From contig NZ_JAUJZH010000016.1 in NCBI RefSeq assembly GCF_030486595.1, forward strand, positions 1 to 64,000: a DNA stretch of 64,000 nt. Direction: 5' to 3'. This DNA comes from Variovorax ginsengisoli. Its GTDB lineage: Bacteria; Pseudomonadota; Gammaproteobacteria; Burkholderiales; Burkholderiaceae_C. The translations under genes and the position numbers were made by a program. The notes beneath the pieces are model-generated. The model searched no databases. It had not been told where the DNA came from and saw nothing but the letters and a program-made list of their open reading frames with translations. Numbering within the stretch: position 1 is the stretch's first letter; each line of letters opens with the position of its first letter. Below, piece by piece: positions 34,898-43,447 of the stretch.

Positions 34898-34922
34898 GAT
34901 TGTGCAGTCGCTCAGCACAATC
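34898..34922. promoter_or_regulatory. LysR-type operator in lysR/CoA-transferase divergent region
   Basis: Perfect dyad GATTGTGC-N9-GCACAATC identical in arms and spacing to 33813-33837. It is 64 bp upstream of the LysR start and 111 bp upstream of the CoA transferase start, a usual position for a shared LysR-type site with autoregulation. Confidence 0.75.
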
Positions 34923-35032
34923 ATCAACATAAACGCGTTTGTCCGTTTCGCGGACCGCTTCTACAGTCGACTTCATCGCGGTGCAGCCCTCTCTTTTCTG
35001 GATGGCAAAGCCGGATTCAAAAGGAGACCCAA

Positions 35033-36262
35033 TTGCAATCGACATCGAGCAAACAAGCCAGCGCCGGCACAGCTACCGGCGCGCTGGCGGGCCTGCGGGT
35101 CTTGGACATCGCGACGTTCGTCGCCGCGCCGTTTTGCGGCACCATCCTTGCTGACTTTGGCGCGGAAGTGATCAAGATCGAGCAGCCCAAAACAGGCGAT
35201 GCCCTGCGCCAGTTTGGGACGATCACGGAGTGCGGCGACAGCCTCGTTTGGCTCAGCGAGGCCAGAAACAAGAAGACGATCACGCTGGATCTTCGCAAGT
35301 CCGAGGGCGTCGATCTTTTCAAGAAGCTGGTCGCGGAGTCGGACGTCGTGCTTGAGAATTTTCGCCCTGGCACTTTAGAGAAGTGGGGCATCGGTTTCGA
35401 ATCACTGATTGAGATCAATCCTCGCCTGGTGATGCTGCGCATCAGTGCCTACGGACAAACTGGTCCCAAGCGCGGAGAACCAGGATTCGCCCGGATCGCG
35501 CATGCCTTCGCAGGTCTTTCGTGGCTGGCAGGGGAGGCGGACGGACCGCCGGTGGTCCCTGGATCGACCTCGATGGCCGACTACGTCTCAGGCATGTGGG
35601 GAGCGATCGGCGTTCTGACTGTGCTCCGGGACAGAGAAAGGACCGGCCGCGGTCAGTTCATCGACCTCGGTCTCTATGAATCGGTTTTTAGGCTACTTGA
35701 CGAGATTGCCCCTGCCTACGCCAAGTACGGAACAGTCCGCGAGAGAATGGGTGCGGATACCGTTAACGTCGTGCCTCACAGTCACTATCAGACTGCAAGT
35801 GGTGAATGGGTGGCCTTGGCTTGCACTAACGACAAAATGTTCGAGCGCCTTGCGGTGGTAATGGGACAGGCTGGACTGGTGGCCTTGTACCCAACAAGCG
35901 CGATCCGAGTCGAGCATCGTGTGAAGGTCAATGCCTTGGTATCGGGCTGGATGGCCGACCACAGCTTGGCGGAAGTGATCGAGAAGACGCGCGAAGGCGG
36001 AGTGCCGTGCGCGCAGATTTACTCGGTCCGAGAGATCTTTGAAGATCCGCAGTACAAGGCTCGCGGGAATCTTCTGCACATCCATGATGAAAGGGTCGGC
36101 GCTCTCGTGCTGCCTGGCCCCTTGCCCAGGCTATCGGAAACCCCGCCGACATTTCGCCACGCGGGCCGTGCTCTGGGCGCGGACAATCTCCAGGTGTTCG
36201 GAGACATACTCGGCCTGTCGGCAGAACAGGTGGCCGCACATGCAGAATCCGGGGTGATTTGA
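35033..36262 (+). CDS. CaiB/BaiF family III CoA transferase
   Basis: The 409-residue family III CoA transferase has GLRVLDIATFVAAPFCGTILADFGAEVIKIEQP, split here over its parts, NKKTITLDLRKSEG and LENFRPGTLEKWG. The catalytic Asp is in STSMADYVSGMWGAIGVL. The start is TTG 35033 with an AAGGAG site 7 bases before; longer frames add an implausible leader. Placed opposite the mct operon and sharing its operator, it probably loads CoA from succinyl-CoA or acetyl-CoA onto the incoming acid (mesaconate, citramalate or itaconate). The substrate is inferred. Confidence 0.85.
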   Translation: MQSTSSKQASAGTATGALAGLRVLDIATFVAAPFCGTILADFGAEVIKIEQPKTGDALRQFGTITECGDSLVWLSEARNKKTITLDLRKSEGVDLFKKLVAESDVVLENFRPGTLEKWGIGFESLIEINPRLVMLRISAYGQTGPKRGEPGFARIAHAFAGLSWLAGEADGPPVVPGSTSMADYVSGMWGAIGVLTVLRDRERTGRGQFIDLGLYESVFRLLDEIAPAYAKYGTVRERMGADTVNVVPHSHYQTASGEWVALACTNDKMFERLAVVMGQAGLVALYPTSAIRVEHRVKVNALVSGWMADHSLAEVIEKTREGGVPCAQIYSVREIFEDPQYKARGNLLHIHDERVGALVLPGPLPRLSETPPTFRHAGRALGADNLQVFGDILGLSAEQVAAHAESGVI

Positions 36263-36330
36263 GCGAAGCTGCTCGAGCCCGCTCGGAGGGGCACGATCTG
36301 ACGGAAGTTGATTTTGACTTTGGAATGTCC

Positions 36331-37511
36331 TAGTGCAGTGCGCTCGAAATAGCGGAACTTAATCGATACGGCACACTCCGACCTCGACGGAGGTCGTCAT
36401 GCGCATTGCCCCAAGGATCGAACTGGATGCTGCTGCTCAACGAGAGTTGACGACACTGGCGCGGCGCGGCCGCGTCGAGGCTCGTGTGCAGCAACGCGCC
36501 AAGATCGTGTTGTTGGCCGCTCAGGGCTGGCAGAACAAGGACATCGCCTCCGAGGTCGATCTGGATCGGCGCCAGGTGGCCTTGTGGCGCCAACGCTTCC
36601 TGGAAGGCGGGGTTGAGGCCCTGATGCACGATGCGCCGCGCCCCGGGCGCACCCCCAGCGTGACCACCGCCGAGTTTGAATCGAGCATCGTCGACAAGAC
36701 GCTGCAAGACAGGCCCATTGCTGCCACGCACTGGAGCACGCGCACGCTGGCCGCGCAACTCGGGGTGGGGCCGACGACGATTCGCCGCGTGTGGCAGCGC
36801 AACGGCCTGAGGCCGCATCGCCAGAGCAGCTTCAAGCTCTCGCGCGACCCGCGCTTCGAGGACAAGCTGCTGGACGTCGTGGGGCTGTACCTGAACCCGC
36901 CCGAGCGCGCCTTGGTGCTCAGCTGCGACGAAAAGAGTCAGATCCAGGCGCTCAACCGCACCCAGCCGGGCCTGCCGATGAGGAAAGGCCGCGCCGGTAC
37001 CGCACGCACGACTACAAGCGCCACGGCACGACCACCCTGTTCGCGGCATTGAACACTCTGGACGGCACGGTGATCTCGATGTGCCAACAGCAACACCGGC
37101 ACGCAGAGTGGCTGCAGTTCCTGCGCCTGATCCAGCGCAAAACGCCCAAGCACCTGCAGCTGCACCTGATCGTGGACAACTACGGCACGCACACGCATCC
37201 CGACGTGCAGGCCTGGCTCACCAAGCACCCGCGCTTCGTCATGCACTTCACGCCGACCAGCGCGTCGTGGCTGAACATGGTCGAACGCTTCTTCCGCGAC
37301 ATCTCCGAGAACCGCATCCGGCGCGACAGCTTCACCAGCGTGCCCGAACTGGAACTGGCGATCGATCTGTACGTGGCCCACCACAACGCCAACCCGAACC
37401 CGTTCATCTGGACCAAGAGCGCGACCGACATCCTGGCCAAGGTCACGCGAGCCAAGGCTGCGCTGGCACGGAGCACAAGATAAGTACATATCAGATTGGC
37501 GCACTACACTA
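36331..37511 (+). mobile_element. IS630-family insertion, copy 1 (inactivated)
   Basis: About 1.18 kb between TA dinucleotides. Terminal inverted repeats begin TAGTGCAGTGCGC (left) and TAGTGTAGTGCGC (right, reverse strand), typical of IS630/Tc1 elements with TA target duplication. It lies 69 bp after the CoA transferase stop. A second, intact copy lies at 62189-63373 in opposite orientation. Confidence 0.88.
36399..37483 (+). pseudogene. IS630-family transposase, frameshifted
   Basis: The gene encodes the same 361-residue DDE transposase as the intact copy at 62217. One base is missing near 37003, just after the segment GLPMRKGRAGT, so the first frame ends early and the rest (HDYKRHGTT... 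as in the other copy, then LIVDNYGTHTHPD and SASWLNMVERFF) is in another frame. HTH regions and the first Asp (LSCDEKSQIQ) are before the shift, the second Asp and Glu after it. Not translatable as one protein unless by frameshifting. Confidence 0.88.
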
Positions 37512-38197
37512 GAGGCCAAGGCTCGCAACCCCAGCCCCCTACCGTCCATGTCTAGGGCAGCTGTTCAACCCATTCCGGCCGCCCACGGCGACGGGAAAAT
37601 CGACGGCTTAGGGCCCGAACTCCCATTTCGATCGCGGCAGAGCGGGCGTTCGACTCTTCGAAGACAAGGTCGCTAGAGGGCAGGCAGTGGGGCTATGACT
37701 GCGATGCCTTGAGGACCGGCCGTCCATACCGAGGTGTCCTCGGCACTTGGATGACTGGAAACGGGCCGACAGCGTAAGTTCGCCGTCCGAACGGGTAGGA
37801 CCGCAGCCGCTGCGAAGCCGAAATCCGATGCTGTCTGTACGGTGCTCGGCCAACGCACAAGCCGGCCCCATGAACCCCCGGCGTCAGCTTCTGACAGGGC
37901 CGGGGGTCAGGCAGGCAGGCGACTATCTGGGACATCCCCACGTGAGCCGGCTTGGGAGCCCGAGACGCGACTGGGGGAGGGGGTGCGAGCTTGGAGCGGT
38001 CCAGGCGGCAGGCAGGCCCCGATTTTCCGTGGCCGCGCGCGAGGACGTCGGCTGCGACGAGATTGCGGTATTCCAGCGCTTCAGCTTGAACGACCCATCG
38101 CCTCAGGTGCATGCAAGACTGCAAACTCGTAAGATCTACGTGCAATACATATTGTGTGGCATGCAATTCACGCGATAGGGCACCATAATCCGCGCTT
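37512..38197. other. gene-free stretch with structured hairpin
   Basis: About 690 bp between the IS630 copy and kfrA. No frame here shows family features. A strong two-step hairpin lies at 37874-37907. The stretch likely also includes the kfrA promoter near its right end. Confidence 0.45.
37874..37907. repeat. two-step stem-loop
   Basis: Outer arms ACCCCCGG (37874-37881) and CCGGGGGT (37900-37907) enclose an inner hairpin GTCAG-CTT-CTGAC (37883-37895). Possible terminator or recombination site; no T-run follows. Confidence 0.45.
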
Positions 38198-38223
38198 ATC
38201 GACCCCAATCGGAGGCTGTCGAT
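38198..38223. promoter_or_regulatory. possible kfrA autoregulatory operator
   Basis: Imperfect dyad ATCGAC...GTCGAT immediately overlapping the kfrA start codon. The same arrangement, with a more complete central palindrome CCCCGATCGGGG, precedes the second, truncated kfrA at 57711-57736. Known KfrA proteins repress their own genes, so an operator here is plausible. Confidence 0.4.
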
Positions 38224-39283
38224 GAATCCTGGCACCACGGGCGTCTCGGCGTCCAACCCATCAGTCCCGGTCCGGCGGCGAGGGCCGCGCGGCGTGCAGT
38301 TGGAGGAAGTGGTCGAGGCGGCCGATGCGCTGCTCGGCCGAGGCCTCAAACCGACCATCGAGCGCGTGCGCCAGCACCTGGGCGGCGGCTCGCCCAACAC
38401 CATCAGCCCTATGCTGGACGTCTGGTTCGAGCGGCTCTCCGCCCGTGTCGCGGGCGTCACCGTGCCGACCGAGGACGACCTGCCGCCCGACCTGCGCAAC
38501 GCGTGGAACCACGCCAAGCATGAGGCGCGCACCCTGGCGAACGAGGCGTTGCTGACAGAGAGCACCGCGCTGGAGCAGGGCAGGACGCAGCTTTCCGCAG
38601 ATCAAGCGGAAATGGCGAGGAGGGAAGAGCAATGGGTGGCAACGAACGCTGCCATCGAGAAGGCGCTGACTGAGACGCGCGCGGCATCAGAGGCATTGCG
38701 GAGTGAACTGGCTTCGGCTCAGGGCGAGCTTGCGACCCTGCGCAGCCGGTATGACGCCGATGTCGACAAACTGCGGGAGTCGCTCGAATCAGAGCGGCTC
38801 GGGAATGCCGCGCTGCGGACCGAGCGCGAGAAGGCGATCCAGGCTCGCGAGGAGGTGTGGCGGCAAGAGCGACAGAGCCTTGCAGCGCGAGAGGTCGCCC
38901 ATGAGCGTCGATTCCTGGCCGAGATCGATCAGGCTCGCCAGAGTGCGAAGCAACTGGAAAGTGAACTTGCCAAGGAAAGAAAGCGCCGACTGCAGGGCGA
39001 AGAGGCGGCAGCGGTCGAAAGGAAGACAAGCTGGGCCGCGCTTGAGGAAGCGAAGCAGGCCGACCGAGACCTCAGAGACGAATTGAAGGCGCAAGCGGTT
39101 GCGCTCTCACTGGCGCGGGGGCAGGCGGAAAATCTGGGCGAGAAGTTGGCGGCTGTGCAGTTGCAACTCTCAAATGAAGCCGCTGTGCACATACAGACGC
39201 GTGCCGCGCTCGCTCAGGCGATCGCAGCGGTAGGCCAGCGGTCGCCTTCAAAGCGACAGTTACGCAGCGCGTCGCAAAAGTGA
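38222..39283 (+). CDS. KfrA-like DNA-binding coiled-coil protein
   Basis: The 353-residue protein has an N-terminal KfrA_N (plasmid replication region DNA-binding) domain at about 18-130 (RGPRGVQLEEVVEAADALLG, IERVRQHLGGGSPNTISPML). It is followed by about 200 residues of nearly uninterrupted coiled coil rich in Glu, Ala, Arg and Gln. KfrA proteins on plasmids bind their own promoter and help plasmid maintenance; chromosomal relatives mark islands. A 51-residue broken copy of the same gene is at 57735. Confidence 0.85.
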   Translation: MNPGTTGVSASNPSVPVRRRGPRGVQLEEVVEAADALLGRGLKPTIERVRQHLGGGSPNTISPMLDVWFERLSARVAGVTVPTEDDLPPDLRNAWNHAKHEARTLANEALLTESTALEQGRTQLSADQAEMARREEQWVATNAAIEKALTETRAASEALRSELASAQGELATLRSRYDADVDKLRESLESERLGNAALRTEREKAIQAREEVWRQERQSLAAREVAHERRFLAEIDQARQSAKQLESELAKERKRRLQGEEAAAVERKTSWAALEEAKQADRDLRDELKAQAVALSLARGQAENLGEKLAAVQLQLSNEAAVHIQTRAALAQAIAAVGQRSPSKRQLRSASQK

Positions 39284-39438
39284 CGCGAGGCGCACGGCCA
39301 GACTTCCGTAACCGGGCCAGAAGCAGTCGTTCTGTAGCGTCACACAATTTGTTCGAAAGTCGGCTTCGCTGCGCTGTGCACACACAACAGCCGTCGTTTG
39401 AGCGCATCGATGCCGAGGCCAGCGTCTGCCATGGCTTC

Positions 39439-40368
39439 TCAGCGAAGAACGGCTTGCAATCCGTCCGAGTTCCGGTTTTGCTCTTTCAGGAACTCAATCA
39501 GCGCGCGCAGCTTCGGTGTGACACCGCGGCGGCCTGGGTAGTACAGAGTCAAGCTTGGCAGCGAGTGCGTCCATTCATGGAGCACGCGCACCAGACGCCC
39601 GCTTTCGATGAACCGCTCCACGTAGGCGCTGGTTAGATAGGCGGCGCCGATGCCATCCAGCGTCGCCTGAACAATGGCGGCAATGTCGTTGATGACGACC
39701 ACATGCTTCGTCGGGGAGAGACTGAGCGTCCTCCCATCCTTGAAGAAGGTCCATCGCTCTAGCACACCGCTGCTCTTGTAGCGAAAGCCGATGCAGCGAT
39801 GGGCGAGCAGGTCGCGTGGCGTCGACGGTGCGCCGTACTTGGCCCAGTGCTCAGCGGTGGCGACCACATAGCTTGACATCGACGGGCCGACCTGCACGCC
39901 AACCATGTCGGCGTCGACGATGTTGTTGTAGCGAATGCCGGCGTCGAAGCCACCTTCGACGAGGTCGATCAGCGTGCTGTCGATCGAAATTTCAATGCTC
40001 AGCTCGGGATACCTATCCAGAAACCTTCGCAGGACCGATTGCAGCACGACTGTGTGGGCGATGCGGGGCAGGTTCAGGCGCAAGGTTCCCGTCGGGCGGG
40101 CATCGGTTTGTCCCAATGCACCCGCAGCCTCGTCGAGTTCGATTACGGCGGGCCGCACGCGCTCGAGGTATCGTTCGCCGGCCTCGGTCAGGCGCACGCT
40201 GCGGGTGGTGCGCGTGAACAATGCAATGCCGACCCGTGCCTCTAGCAGACGGATCGACTGGCTCACGGCCGAAGGCGTCAAGCCCATGCGGGCTGCCGCC
40301 GCGGAGAAGCTCCGGGACTCGGCCACCTGGACGAAAGCTACGAGACCTTCGAGGTTTTCCTGGCGCAT
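39439..40368 (-). CDS. LysR-family transcriptional regulator
   Basis: The 309-residue LTTR from ATG (MRQENLEGLVAF) has its HTH at residues 1-60 (FVQVAESRSFSAAAARMG, SAVSQSIRLLEARVGIALF). The effector domain has the pattern TGTLRLNLPRIAHTVVLQSV, of the CrgA/DsdC-like group common beside transporters. It diverges from an MFS transporter gene, with a perfect 15-bp dyad between them. Confidence 0.92.
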   Translation of the reverse strand: MRQENLEGLVAFVQVAESRSFSAAAARMGLTPSAVSQSIRLLEARVGIALFTRTTRSVRLTEAGERYLERVRPAVIELDEAAGALGQTDARPTGTLRLNLPRIAHTVVLQSVLRRFLDRYPELSIEISIDSTLIDLVEGGFDAGIRYNNIVDADMVGVQVGPSMSSYVVATAEHWAKYGAPSTPRDLLAHRCIGFRYKSSGVLERWTFFKDGRTLSLSPTKHVVVINDIAAIVQATLDGIGAAYLTSAYVERFIESGRLVRVLHEWTHSLPSLTLYYPGRRGVTPKLRALIEFLKEQNRNSDGLQAVLR

Positions 40369-40423
40369 TTTTTCAGGTTGCTCGCTAAAGAGGGGCGCGA
40401 CATCGCGCAAGTTTTCCGGATTA

Positions 40424-40438
40424 TGTAGCGGCGCTACA
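40424..40438. promoter_or_regulatory. LysR-type operator candidate, lysR/MFS
   Basis: Perfect dyad TGTAGCG-G-CGCTACA in the 160-bp divergent region, 56 bp from the LysR start and 91 bp from the MFS start. Position and symmetry suit a binding site for the adjacent LysR protein. Confidence 0.55.
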
Positions 40439-40528
40439 AGCCTCATTGGGCGATCGACGGCTTATCAATTCGAGGCGCGGCGCCCACAGTATGGCCTTCG
40501 GGATCCACTCCTCCACAAGGCTGTCGCA

Positions 40529-41758
40529 ATGAACACCTCGGCTCTTCAATCACCGCTCCCCAATGGGGACGTTTCGGCAAAGGGGCGTTCTGTCGTGTTG
40601 GCGGCCAGCGTCGTCACCGCGGTGTTTGTTCTCTCCAATTCCGCGACGCCGCTCTACATGCTGTGGCAGCACAAGCTCGGATTTTCCTCGGGCACGCTCA
40701 CCGTCATTTTCGCCGCGTACATCGTCGGGTTACTGGTTACGCTTCCCATTGCGGGCCAGTTGTCGGACCGCCTCGGCCGCAGGCCGGTGCTGCTGCCCGG
40801 CCTGGCCAGCGCGCTCGTTGCATGTGCGCTTTTCGCAACCGCGCAGTCCGTGGGCGCGCTGATGATCGGCCGCTTCCTGACCGGTGTTGCCGTCGGCGTG
40901 ATCGTCTCGGCCGGCATGGCCGCGGTGGTCGACGTTGGAGGCGCCGCACTGAAGCGCAAGTCGTCGCTGGCGGCGTCGGTCGCCATGGTCCTTGGCGCCG
41001 GACTCGGCCCGCTGGGCGCGGGTGTCGTCGCGCAATGGACGCACTCTCCCATGCCGATCACCTTCGCCATCGAGGCGGCCCTCATCCTGCTGGCCGGCAT
41101 CGTGGTGATGGCGTTGCCCCTAAAGCAGCACCCCAGGTCGCGCCCCGCCACCGGCGCGAGCCGCCTCGGGCTGCACATACCCTCCATTCCGGCCTCGAAC
41201 CGCGAGCATCTGCTTCAAGGCGTCGCGGTCTTCGCCCCCGGCCTGACGGCAACATCCTTCGTGCTGGCACTTGGCCCCACGCTACTGTCCCGCCTGCTCG
41301 GCGTATCGAGCCCGCTGGTGTCCGGCCTGACGGCGTGCGTGATGTTCCTTGCCGCCACGGGCGTGCAGTTCGCGGTGCGCGGCGTTTCGGTGCGCGCCAT
41401 GTTCTTCCTCAGCTGCACGGCCACCGCCGGCTCGATGGTCAGCCTGCTGGGCGCCATCTACTTCGGTAGTCCGGCGTTGCTTGTTGCTGCTGCAATCCTC
41501 GCTGGCGTTGGCCAGGGGCTGGGGCAACTCGGCGGCCTGACGCTCATCAGCACCCACGTGCAGGAGGCGCACCGCGCCGAGGCCATCTCGCTGCTCAACA
41601 TGGGCGCCTACGTCAGCGCGGGGGTGCTGCCGATGTTGAGCGGCTTCGCGATCGACCTCGTCGGCCTGCGCGTCGGCGCCACGATCTTCGCGGGGGTCCT
41701 TCTTTGCAGCGTCTTGCTGTCTACCTTGCACATCGCCCATAACGGAAGCAGGAAGTGA
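40529..41758 (+). CDS. MFS transporter
   Basis: The 409-residue major facilitator has about 12 hydrophobic segments and the loop 2-3 motif GQLSDRLGRRPV (motif A). The start at ATG 40529 (MNTSALQSPL) leaves a short cytoplasmic N-terminus before the first span; longer frames run over the LysR gene and are discarded. It is likely a proton-driven exporter or importer of small molecules. It overlaps the next gene's possible GTG start, so it is co-transcribed with the flavodoxin-fold reductase. Substrate unknown. Confidence 0.88.
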   Translation: MNTSALQSPLPNGDVSAKGRSVVLAASVVTAVFVLSNSATPLYMLWQHKLGFSSGTLTVIFAAYIVGLLVTLPIAGQLSDRLGRRPVLLPGLASALVACALFATAQSVGALMIGRFLTGVAVGVIVSAGMAAVVDVGGAALKRKSSLAASVAMVLGAGLGPLGAGVVAQWTHSPMPITFAIEAALILLAGIVVMALPLKQHPRSRPATGASRLGLHIPSIPASNREHLLQGVAVFAPGLTATSFVLALGPTLLSRLLGVSSPLVSGLTACVMFLAATGVQFAVRGVSVRAMFFLSCTATAGSMVSLLGAIYFGSPALLVAAAILAGVGQGLGQLGGLTLISTHVQEAHRAEAISLLNMGAYVSAGVLPMLSGFAIDLVGLRVGATIFAGVLLCSVLLSTLHIAHNGSRK

Positions 41759-41766
41759 GGCAGGCC

Positions 41767-42312
41767 ATGTCACATTCATCCCTTGTGGTGGTCGCGCATC
41801 CGAGCCTGGAGTGTTCCCGTGTCAATCGGGCCTGGATGCAGGCCTTGCGTTCGACCGATGCCACTGTCCACGATCTCTACGCCGCATATCCGGACGAGGA
41901 GATCGACATCCGGGCCGAACAACAGTTGCTCGCACGGCATCGGCGCGTGATCCTGCAGTTTCCGTTCCAGTGGTATAGCAGCCCGCCGCTGCTGAAGAAG
42001 TGGCTCGACCTGGTTCTTGAGCATGGATGGGCATACGGCGGCGGGGCGAACGCGCTCGAAGGAAAGCAGCTGGGCATCGCTGTTTCCGCGTGGTCGCGCG
42101 GTGCCGACTACTGCAAGGACGGGCGCTACGGCAGAACCATGGAAGAGCTGACCAGCCCGTTCGAGGTAACGGCCTTTCGATTGGGCATGCAATACCTGCC
42201 GGGCTTCTTCCTTGCCGGAGTTGACGCAGTGGACGACCAGGCGCTGCAAGCGAATGCAAGGGGCTACGTGGGGTACGTGCTGGACTCGGACAGTCCCGAG
42301 GCCGCGCGCTGA
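41767..42312 (+). CDS. NAD(P)H-dependent oxidoreductase, flavodoxin-like fold
   Basis: The 181-residue protein is of the KefF/MdaB/NQO1-like quinone reductase family: SLVVVAHPSLECSRVNRAW, VILQFPFQWYSSPPLLKKWLD and GWAYGGGANALEGKQLGIA are the FMN-binding and family segments. It likely reduces quinones or nitro/azo compounds by two electrons. ATG 41767 has GAGG eight bases before it; a GTG at 41755 overlapping the MFS stop is an alternative. Confidence 0.88.
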   Translation: MSHSSLVVVAHPSLECSRVNRAWMQALRSTDATVHDLYAAYPDEEIDIRAEQQLLARHRRVILQFPFQWYSSPPLLKKWLDLVLEHGWAYGGGANALEGKQLGIAVSAWSRGADYCKDGRYGRTMEELTSPFEVTAFRLGMQYLPGFFLAGVDAVDDQALQANARGYVGYVLDSDSPEAAR

Positions 42313-42417
42313 ACGCGAGTTGCGGTTTACCGCACGTCAACGCACCCCGGCACAAAAGTCGATTGCCGCCTCATTCGGCCCTGGTCAACATGCCCTCTCC
42401 AACCACAAGGAGACAGC

Positions 42418-43434
42418 ATGTATTTCGAATGGAGGCACTACCGCGAATCCGCGCGCACGAAGCGCCCCCGTGCCTTGCGAGCCGGCCTGGTGGCAGTGCT
42501 TGGGGCGCTGGCGATGCAGGTCGCCGCGGCGCCGACCGGCTATCCGGCCAAGGCCGTCACCATCGTCGTGCCGGCGCCGCCCGGAGGCATCATCGACGCG
42601 TCCGCCCGCTTGATCGGCCTGCAGTTGTCACGCGCGCTGGGCCAGCCTTTCGTCGTGGAGAACAGGGGGGGCGGCAGCGGCAACGTGGCCTATGCGCAGG
42701 TCGCCCGCTCGGCGCCCGAGGGCTATACGCTGCTGGTTTCCTATTCCGGCTACCACGTCGGCAACCCCTTGTTGACGCCGAAGCTGCCATGGGCGCAGAA
42801 GGACCTGGAGCCCGTCGCACTGATCGCCGTGGCAACCAATGTCATCACGGTCAATCCGTCGGTGCCTGTTCACACGCTGGGCGAGCTGATCGCCTACCTC
42901 AAGGCGCATCCGGGCGAACTGAGCTACGCATCCCAGGGCAACGGGTCGGTTTCGCATATCGGCACGGAAATCTTCAAGCAGCACACGGGTACGCAGATCC
43001 TGCATGTTCCCTACCGGGGCTCCGGGCCCGCGCTGCAGGATGTCCTGGCCAACCAGGTACAGATCTTCATCACGACTCCGCCCTCTGTCATCGGCCACAT
43101 CAAGTCGGGCAGGTTGCGCGCGTTGGCGGTAACGTCGAAGCAGCGATACCCCGAACTGCCCGACGTGCCGACCACCGCGGAGGCAGGCCTGAAGGGCTAT
43201 GAACTCGAAACCTGGGTGGCGCTGTTCGCGCCCGCTGGCACGCCTCGAACGGTCGTCGACAAGTTGTCCGCGCAAGTGCGCCTGGCCATGGAGAGCCCGG
43301 CAACCCGCACTTCCGCCGAAGCCTCCGGGTTCGATGCGCGCTACGAGCCGCCGGACGAAGTCTCGCGCCGCGTCGCGTCCGAAAGCGCACGCTGGGCGAG
43401 GGCAATCAAGGAGGGGAACATCAAGGCCGACTGA
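42418..43434 (+). CDS. Bug-family tripartite tricarboxylate receptor
   Basis: The 338-residue receptor has a signal sequence with a positively charged lead and hydrophobic core (LRAGLVAVLGALAMQVAAA). Typical motifs are VTIVVPAPPGGIIDASARLIGLQ, VVENRGGGSGNVAYAQVARS and GYTLLVSYSG. AAGGAGACAGC precedes the ATG. It probably binds an organic acid. No tctAB genes are near; it lies between an MFS/reductase pair and a convergent LysR gene. Confidence 0.9.
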   Translation: MYFEWRHYRESARTKRPRALRAGLVAVLGALAMQVAAAPTGYPAKAVTIVVPAPPGGIIDASARLIGLQLSRALGQPFVVENRGGGSGNVAYAQVARSAPEGYTLLVSYSGYHVGNPLLTPKLPWAQKDLEPVALIAVATNVITVNPSVPVHTLGELIAYLKAHPGELSYASQGNGSVSHIGTEIFKQHTGTQILHVPYRGSGPALQDVLANQVQIFITTPPSVIGHIKSGRLRALAVTSKQRYPELPDVPTTAEAGLKGYELETWVALFAPAGTPRTVVDKLSAQVRLAMESPATRTSAEASGFDARYEPPDEVSRRVASESARWARAIKEGNIKAD

Positions 43435-43447
43435 GTGCCGGGCCGGC

